From assembly GCA_002314675.1 (NCBI GenBank), contig DCGZ01000148.1, positions 1-10,161 of the forward strand: 10,161 nucleotides of DNA. Direction: 5' to 3'. Numbering within the stretch: the first letter of the stretch is position 1; every line of letters begins with the position of its first letter. Shown piece by piece: positions 5,832 to 10,161 of the stretch. This stretch comes from Fibrobacter sp. UBA1765 (lineage in GTDB: Bacteria; Fibrobacterota; Fibrobacteria; Fibrobacterales; Fibrobacteraceae). Below the pieces are notes generated by a model that did not search any database, was not told the origin of the DNA, and saw only the letters and a program-made list of their open reading frames with translations. The position numbers and the translations under genes were made by a program.

Positions 5832-6988
5832 TTCTTTTCTCTCCTAATGCCAGTTGCCGTAATTTCCTTGACAGCGCCATCCTTGCCTGCGGCACGTTCC
5901 ATTTTTGCCTTGGAAGATTCACGGTCAAGGCTCTTTGTAAGCGGAGTTTCTTCTACAGGAGCTGGTCTTGCGGCTCCCCTGCTAAAGAAGTTGCCGTCCT
6001 TTGCGCCTAGCGCCATGTTCAATTCCATCACAAAGGTGCGCTTTGCACCAAACAATCTCTCGTGATCCTCAGCATGGTTATACGCAAAGCGTACCATAAA
6101 AATGCTTACGCCGCCACCAAAGTTCAAGTCGCCGTCAGAGTCCCTGTAACAGGTAAAGTCAAACGAAGCAATCCTGGACGGGTCCGGGTAATATTTGAGC
6201 CCGGCAGAATACAAACCGTAGTCACTCAAGAAACCTGTAACCTCTGCATAAAGCAGTTGACCATACAGGTTCTGTTCCCATTTCACACGAACAGAATCAC
6301 TTGCATCACGGTAGACAGCAACATCGAAATTTGGCAAGTATGTCTTAAGACCACTTCGAGCGCCCCCATTTACTTCCTTTGATTCCAGGTGAAGTGAAGC
6401 TCGTGCCGATTTCCAGCCATCGCTATTGAAGGAACCCTGCAAGGCTACAGGGCCAGCAAAAATATGTCCAAAGCCATAAAGCGTATCAGTTTCCGGCTCA
6501 TAGTAATGCGACACAAATTCCGGATTGTAATACTGAATACCGCCAGCAATGCCCATACCTAGTTTTGAAGAAGTCAATACAGCGCCAGCCGTTTGCACGC
6601 TGCGCACAAGTGCAAAGTCGCCATAGTTCGGGAAGAACACGAAGTCTTCGGAATTCCAGCCGTTACGTTCAATGAACCACAGCAAGCCAAAAGTAAAATC
6701 AGGGTCCATTTCGTTGAACGGTGCCGAAAAATACGCACCAAAACGCTGGCTAAAGGCATAGCCGTCATGCTTGCCAAATTCAGAACGAAGTGCAGTCTGG
6801 CGCGGGTGCGGGAACCAGTAAGTCCCAAGTTTCACATAGGCCATGGCACCAGGCATCAACACATTGCCAAGTTCCTCGAGCTGCGCGTCGCGAGTAACGT
6901 TTCCACCACGAGAAACAGCCTCAGTATGAATAGGCGCGGCATTCACGCAAATGGCTAAAACAAAAATTACTAAAAGCAAAAAATGCAT
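5828..6988 (-). CDS. Predicted outer-membrane beta-barrel protein with charged C-terminal tail
   Basis: This 386-residue exported protein has no family I can name with confidence. Residues 1-18 form a signal peptide (hydrophobic run, cleavage near VNA-A-P). Residues 45-330 are dense in aromatic and glycine residues with alternating strands (for example MAYVKLGTYWFP, 49-60; FTFGLLWFIERNG, 98-110; TFVMELNMALG, 318-328), as in outer-membrane barrels. Residues 331-386 form a Pro/Lys/Glu/Arg tail, so the barrel does not end at the C-terminus. The tail could be periplasmic. The gene starts 16 bases after the regulator stop with no Shine-Dalgarno in the gap. A TACATT box there could drive a leaderless start. 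It overlaps the following lipoprotein gene by 4 bases. Regulation by the adjacent regulator is likely but inferred. Confidence 0.78.
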   Translation of the reverse strand: MHFLLLVIFVLAICVNAAPIHTEAVSRGGNVTRDAQLEELGNVLMPGAMAYVKLGTYWFPHPRQTALRSEFGKHDGYAFSQRFGAYFSAPFNEMDPDFTFGLLWFIERNGWNSEDFVFFPNYGDFALVRSVQTAGAVLTSSKLGMGIAGGIQYYNPEFVSHYYEPETDTLYGFGHIFAGPVALQGSFNSDGWKSARASLHLESKEVNGGARSGLKTYLPNFDVAVYRDASDSVRVKWEQNLYGQLLYAEVTGFLSDYGLYSAGLKYYPDPSRIASFDFTCYRDSDGDLNFGGGVSIFMVRFAYNHAEDHERLFGAKRTFVMELNMALGAKDGNFFSRGAARPAPVEETPLTKSLDRESSKAKMERAAGKDGAVKEITATGIRREKK

Positions 6989-6994
6989 ATTACA

Positions 6995-7000
6995 AATGTA
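6995..7000 (-). promoter_or_regulatory. Possible -10 box for a leaderless start of the barrel gene
   Basis: On the minus strand TACATT ends 6 bases before the ATG at 6988, within the context CTACATTTGTAAT. The same CTACATTT word occurs before ffh. No good -35 box was found, and the gene may simply be read from the regulator promoter. Confidence 0.3.
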
Positions 7001-7004
7001 GCAA

Positions 7005-8357
7005 CTATTCCTTGACTACAACCTTGCCAAGCGGATTTTGCACCTGGCGACGGAACATGGAATAGACTGACGGCGAAATGATATGGTACAGAGCTTCCTT
7101 TACCATTGCTTCTACATTGAACGCAAAGGAATCAAACACATAGCGATAGCTTTCCGCTGTATTGTCAAAGCCGACGATGTACGGCCTTGGTTCCTTGAGT
7201 TCTTCAAGAATGTCTATGACCCTTGCAGCAACAAGGTCGTTAGAGCATACAAGAACCTTCAATGTTTTCTGCTCAAGGAGCCTCTTGATGGTATTGTTCA
7301 AGAACATCGCAGGGTCGGCATGTTCCCTTGCAGCAGCCTCATCAACATCGTATGGGCTAGACATCTTATCACTTACTAGAGGAATCACATCTACACCACT
7401 ATCTTGCAAGCCTTGCAAGCGCATCTTGGACCAGTCACTCAAATGGAACGGCGAAACAAAATGAGCTTGCTTTATGCCATTTTGCAGCAAGTGCTTGCCA
7501 ACGATAACGCCGGTTTCCTTGCCAAAGGCAAGGTTGAAGAAAGCCCACTTGTTCTTATTCTTTGTAACCACGGGAACGTCATCACCGGAATATTCCCACC
7601 AAACAGAAATCGGGAACGAAAATCTTGAAAAGTGGGCAAACATAACCGAAGGCTTATAAATGAGCCATGTCGAAACAAATGCGCCAAGGCAATATGCAGA
7701 ATCGTTAAACACAAACGGAGAACCGTCCGGCAAAAGCAGCCTATCGCTGTCTTCATTGTAACCAACAAAGTGAATAGAGATCTTTTGGTCTGCAGCAAAC
7801 TGCGCAAGCACACGGAACACTTCCATTTCGCGCTCGGAGTCAATCAAGAAACGCCCACGCTTGTCGGCTCGGTGCACAAACAAAATGTAGTTTGCATTCT
7901 TTACGACACGCTCTGAATCAAAGTAAAACTTGGTTCCAATATGCTTGAGCACGCCCTTTTCGACCTGCATATTCAAGAAGTTTCGAATATGGTAAAGCGA
8001 AGTCTTGTAACGAATCGCAAATTCCTTTATAGACGGCAGCTTGTCAAACGCATTCAGGTAGCCGTTTTCAAGGTCCTTTGTAAAAAGGGCCTCCAAGGTG
8101 CTTTCGACACTTTCGGGCTGTACCGTGCTAGAAACAGTAATGCCACCCCAAAAATAGCCCTTGCCGGCATACGACTTTACAAAGCCTTCATCTATGAGAT
8201 CCTTGTATATCTTTAAAATAGTACCCGTAGACAAGTTCATGCGGTGAGCCATGTCACGAACAGAAGGCAACTTGTCACCAGCCTTGTACCCGGTATTCAA
8301 AATAGACTTTTTAACTTCTTCAACAAGCATGTTTAGCCACTTAAAACAGTTTTGCAT
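7005..8357 (-). CDS. GntR-type regulator with two tandem wHTH domains and a LacI-like sensor domain
   Basis: This is a 450-residue one-component transcription factor. Residues 8-70 form a GntR-family winged helix: AGDKLPSVRDMAHRM (26-40), then helix-turn-helix, then the wing GKGYFW (65-70). Residues 85-146 repeat the same layout (AFDKLPSIKEFAIRY, 103-117, ending GTKFYF, 141-146), an internal duplication. Residues 155-450 resemble the LacI/periplasmic-binding effector domain. SND (372-374) is followed by IVGFDNT (394-400) and then FNVEAMVKEALYHI, the usual order in LacI C-domains. AraR of Bacillus has a GntR head on a LacI body but with one wHTH. Start is uncertain: Met1 at 8357 or Met10 at 8330, neither with a clear ribosome site. 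It heads an operon with the barrel and lipoprotein genes, its probable targets. The ligand cannot be predicted; sugars are usual for such domains. Confidence 0.88.
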   Translation of the reverse strand: MQNCFKWLNMLVEEVKKSILNTGYKAGDKLPSVRDMAHRMNLSTGTILKIYKDLIDEGFVKSYAGKGYFWGGITVSSTVQPESVESTLEALFTKDLENGYLNAFDKLPSIKEFAIRYKTSLYHIRNFLNMQVEKGVLKHIGTKFYFDSERVVKNANYILFVHRADKRGRFLIDSEREMEVFRVLAQFAADQKISIHFVGYNEDSDRLLLPDGSPFVFNDSAYCLGAFVSTWLIYKPSVMFAHFSRFSFPISVWWEYSGDDVPVVTKNKNKWAFFNLAFGKETGVIVGKHLLQNGIKQAHFVSPFHLSDWSKMRLQGLQDSGVDVIPLVSDKMSSPYDVDEAAAREHADPAMFLNNTIKRLLEQKTLKVLVCSNDLVAARVIDILEELKEPRPYIVGFDNTAESYRYVFDSFAFNVEAMVKEALYHIISPSVYSMFRRQVQNPLGKVVVKE

Positions 8358-8395
8358 GAATTTAATTAAAAAGTTCGACTTGCGTACATACTATT

Positions 8396-8415
8396 TTCAA
8401 TAAAAATGGATTGAA
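8396..8415. promoter_or_regulatory. Inverted repeat upstream of the regulator, possible operator
   Basis: TTCAAT (8396-8401) and ATTGAA (8410-8415) are perfect inverted arms 8 bases apart, centred about 48 bases before the ATG at 8357. The spacing suits a dimeric wHTH regulator and autoregulation, but the arms are short and A/T-rich. Confidence 0.35.
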
Positions 8416-8440
8416 GCCACTCTAACGCCTTTTTTCGAGC

Positions 8441-8469
8441 AAAAAGAAAGCGCCGCTTTTACACGACGC
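8441..8469 (-). terminator. Intrinsic terminator after ffh
   Basis: On the minus strand GCGTCG (8469-8464) pairs with CGGCGC (8455-8450), including one U-G wobble, around an 8-base loop. TTTCTTTTT (8449-8441) follows. It lies 30 bases after the ffh stop and separates ffh from the regulator operon. Confidence 0.75.
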
Positions 8470-8498
8470 ATTTCCCTGACTTCAGAACAACCAAAGAG

Positions 8499-9860
8499 CT
8501 AGTGCTTCTTTTTCTTGTCCTTCTTCGGCGGGGTGTAGTTCGAGCCTATATTAGCGCCACCATTCTGCTTTTTGGCGAACTGGCCGATCTTCTTAAACAT
8601 TTCCTTCATATTTTCGAACTGTGCAAGAATCTGGTTTACGCGCTGAACATTTGTACCGGAACCCTTTGCAATACGAGTCTTGCGGCTACCGTCAATGATT
8701 TGCGGCTTCTTGCGTTCCTTCGGGGTCATGGAACTAAGGATAGCTTCAACGTAAACGAGTTCCTTTTCGTCGATCTGGTCGATCGGGAGCTTGTTCAAGC
8801 CAGGGATCAAGCTAAGGATATCCTTGAAACGGCCAATCTTCTTGACCGTACGGAGCTGGTTCAAGAAGTCATTCAAGTCAAAGGTGTTGTTGAAGATCTT
8901 TTTCTTAAGGTCCTTTGCATCCTTTTCGTCAATGACTGCCTGGGCCTTTTCTACGAGCGTAACAACGTCGCCCATGCCAAGGATACGGCTGGCCATGCGA
9001 TCCGGATGGAACACATCAAGGTCAGAAAGCTTTTCGCCAAGGCCTACAAAGCAGATCGGCACGCCGGTCATCTTCTTGATGGAAAGAGCTGCACCACCAC
9101 GGGTATCGCCATCCATCTTGGAGAGGCAGACACCGGTAAAGTTCAAACGGTTCCAGAATGTTTCAGCAACATTCACCGCTTCCTGACCGATCATTGCATC
9201 GGCTACAAAGAAGATTTCGTTCGGGTTTACTGCTGCACGGGCCTGTTCAAGTTCCACCATCAAGGCTTCATCAATCTGCAAACGGCCAGCGGTATCGTAA
9301 ATAACAAGGTCAAAGCCGTTGTCCTTAGCATACTGGTAACCGTGCTTGATGATTTCGACCGGGTTGCCCTGTCCTTCGTCGTACACTGGAATGCCGATGG
9401 ACTTACCAAGAACCTGCAACTGCTTGATAGCTGCCGGGCGGTAAACGTCAGCGGCAACAAGGAGCGGCTTACGCTTCTTCTTGGAGCGCATGTAAAGGGC
9501 GATCTTACCTGCAAAGGTGGTTTTACCGGAGCCCTGCAAGCCAACCATCATGATACCGATCGGAGATGGTCCTGTAAGCGAAACTTCCTTGGTTTCGCCA
9601 CCCATGATCTTTACAAGTTCATCATGAATAATCTTAACAATCTGCTGGCCTGGAGTCACTGAAAGCAAGACCTCGCTTCCAAGAGCCTTTTCTTTAACGG
9701 CCTTAACAAAATCACGGGTTACATTAAAGTTAACGTCTGCTTCAAGGAAGGCACGACGAACTTCACGGAGTGATTCCGCTACATTTTCTTCGGTAAGTGT
9801 GCCCTGACCACGCAGGTTCTTAAGGGTAGATTCTAGAGAGTCAGTAAGTTGTGAAAACAT
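8499..9860 (-). CDS. ffh: Signal recognition particle protein Ffh (SRP54 GTPase)
   Basis: This is the 453-residue protein subunit of the bacterial SRP. It binds signal sequences on ribosomes and the 4.5S RNA, then docks with FtsY to deliver nascent membrane proteins to SecYEG. It has an N domain (about 1-95) and a G domain with P-loop GLQGSGKTT (107-115), DVYRPAA (138-144), DTAGR (189-193), SKMDGDTRGG (247-256) and VGLGE (272-276). The M domain (about 327-430) carries the RNA-binding SRKTRIAKGSG (392-402). A Lys-rich tail ends the protein. Length is normal. Only three Met fall after residue 320, few for an M domain. The ATG at 9860 has no Shine-Dalgarno, but TTTACTACATTT lies just upstream, so the message may be leaderless. 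No 4.5S RNA gene was seen in the window. Confidence 0.98.
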   Translation of the reverse strand: MFSQLTDSLESTLKNLRGQGTLTEENVAESLREVRRAFLEADVNFNVTRDFVKAVKEKALGSEVLLSVTPGQQIVKIIHDELVKIMGGETKEVSLTGPSPIGIMMVGLQGSGKTTFAGKIALYMRSKKKRKPLLVAADVYRPAAIKQLQVLGKSIGIPVYDEGQGNPVEIIKHGYQYAKDNGFDLVIYDTAGRLQIDEALMVELEQARAAVNPNEIFFVADAMIGQEAVNVAETFWNRLNFTGVCLSKMDGDTRGGAALSIKKMTGVPICFVGLGEKLSDLDVFHPDRMASRILGMGDVVTLVEKAQAVIDEKDAKDLKKKIFNNTFDLNDFLNQLRTVKKIGRFKDILSLIPGLNKLPIDQIDEKELVYVEAILSSMTPKERKKPQIIDGSRKTRIAKGSGTNVQRVNQILAQFENMKEMFKKIGQFAKKQNGGANIGSNYTPPKKDKKKKH

Positions 9861-9868
9861 AATAGATA

Positions 9869-9874
9869 AATGTA
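9869..9874 (-). promoter_or_regulatory. Candidate -10 box of ffh
   Basis: On the minus strand TACATT, within TTTACTACATTT, ends 8 bases before the ATG at 9860, so transcription would begin within one or two bases of the start codon. The word closely matches TTTACTATATTC before the 3824 gene. No convincing -35 hexamer lies 16-18 bases upstream. Confidence 0.4.
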
Positions 9875-9888
9875 GTAAATAAGAAGGA

Positions 9889-9951
9889 ATAGGATTTTGG
9901 GGTTAGGATCAAGGGGGTGGGAAATAGACGAGAGACGAGAGGCGAGAGGTG
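9889..9951 (+). repeat. Heptad array B1, nine units
   Basis: The array opens with a 14-base double unit, ATAGGATTTTGGGG (9889-9902). A second copy, TTAGGATCAAGGGG (9903-9916), matches at 10 of 14 positions. A linking unit follows, then four units of AGAGACG type (9924-9951, for example AGAGGCG and AGAGGTG). All share one 7-base register. It lies just upstream of the ffh promoter region and opens the 301-bp gene-free stretch to the window end. Confidence 0.65.
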
Positions 9952-9970
9952 CATGCAAATTTTTATGTTT

Positions 9971-10005
9971 TAGGATCTAGGGTACAGGGGTTAGGGATTA
10001 GTGAA
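9971..10005 (+). repeat. Heptad array B2 (TAGGGNN type)
   Basis: Five contiguous units begin TAG or CAG: TAGGATC first, TAGGGTA second, CAGGGGT third, and TAGTGAA last. Compared unit by unit with the minus strand of 4456-4490, 27 of 35 positions agree. The single CAG unit is third and TAGTGAA is last in both. Confidence 0.75.
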
Positions 10006-10020
10006 TGTTGATTTTCGGTG
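9992..10020 (+). repeat. 29-base shared element, copy upstream of ffh
   Basis: It matches the minus strand of 4493-4521 at 25 of 29 positions. It spans the last two TAG heptads of array B2 and the spacer TGTTGATTTTCGGTG leading to array B3. Relative to ffh it has the same orientation as the other copy has to the phosphatase gene. Confidence 0.8.
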
Positions 10021-10023
10021 CTT

Positions 10024-10058
10024 TAGAGGTTAGAGACTAGGTTCTAGAGATTAGGGTA
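10024..10058 (+). repeat. Heptad array B3 (TAGNNNN type)
   Basis: Five contiguous 7-base units all begin TAG (TAGAGGT, TAGAGAC, and on to TAGGGTA). The last four positions vary freely while TAG is fixed at every seventh base. It follows the conserved spacer after array B2. Confidence 0.7.
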
Positions 10059-10062
10059 ATTT

Positions 10063-10109
10063 TCTTGTATCTTGTATCTTAAATTGTCGGCTGTAGGCTG
10101 AAGTCTGTC
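10063..10109 (+). repeat. Two short heptad arrays (TCTTGTA and GGCTGNA types)
   Basis: TCTTGTA occurs twice in tandem with a third variant TCTTAAA (10063-10083). After 5 bases come GGCTGTA, then GGCTGAA and GTCTGTC (10089-10109). The second set shares GCTGTAGGCTG with array A1 at 4231-4241. Confidence 0.6.
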
Positions 10110-10117
10110 AACGGAGA

Positions 10118-10161
10118 GGTATGAGGTCGCTTCGCTTTGAGGTCGATGCTTCGCATCTAGA
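10118..10161 (+). repeat. Hairpin module, copy B, cut by or ending at the window edge
   Basis: GGTATGAGG (10118-10126), TTGAGGT (10137-10143) and CTAGA (10157-10161) repeat the framework of 4154-4210. The second hairpin is perfect, GATGC-TTC-GCATC (10145-10157). The first position holds TCGCTTCGC, with little stem. The element may continue beyond the window. Confidence 0.7.

Noticed and set aside
8502..9662. A 386-codon open frame on the plus strand opposite ffh
   Set aside because: It is antisense to an unambiguous Ffh coding sequence and has no ribosome site or recognisable domain.
9861..10161. 4.5S SRP RNA or a tRNA next to ffh
   Set aside because: No long hairpin with the conserved GGAA tetraloop region and no cloverleaf could be found. 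The sequence is explained by heptad arrays and a hairpin module.

Overview
The window looks like chromosomal DNA of a Gram-negative bacterium. The best guess is a member of Fibrobacterota (Fibrobacter-like). This rests on the overall style: secreted beta-barrel-like proteins paired with small lipoproteins, a GntR/LacI hybrid regulator, and intergenic DNA full of degenerate short-unit repeats. That assignment is inference, because no rRNA or species-specific marker is present.

Layout. Positions 169-1650 (+) hold a two-gene unit: a predicted outer-membrane beta-barrel protein with a Glu/Val-repeat linker, and a 68-residue lipoprotein with an acidic tail. A perfect 26-bp palindrome and a strong bidirectional terminator (1670-1742) separate this unit from a convergent SulP-family anion transporter with a STAS domain (1758-3641, -). 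A small orphan gene (3824-4135, +) diverges from the transporter. A 392-bp gene-free stretch (4136-4527) then leads into a Ppx/GppA-family phosphatase (4528-5478, +). The phosphatase converges on a three-gene minus-strand unit read from 8357 down to 5475: a GntR/LacI-type regulator with two tandem winged helix-turn-helix (wHTH) domains, a predicted beta-barrel envelope protein, and a translationally coupled lipoprotein (ATGA overlap). ffh, the SRP GTPase, lies upstream on the same strand (8499-9860) with its own terminator at 8441-8469. The last 300 bp, upstream of ffh, are again gene-free and repeat-rich.

How the genes fit together. The regulator, barrel and lipoprotein form a plausible self-contained envelope operon under a ligand-responsive regulator. 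Ffh, SulP and the phosphatase are separate household functions, and nothing in the sequence links them to each other.

Most unusual content. The two long intergenic regions contain long runs of imperfect 7-base units held in strict register, up to ten units without an indel. They also share an element made of TAG-type heptads, a conserved spacer and more TAG-type heptads. This element lies in the same orientation relative to the gene it precedes in both cases (the phosphatase and ffh). Hairpin modules are interspersed: flanks are conserved while stem sequences differ but stay self-complementary. The arrays are not CRISPR, tRNA or a recognised insertion sequence.
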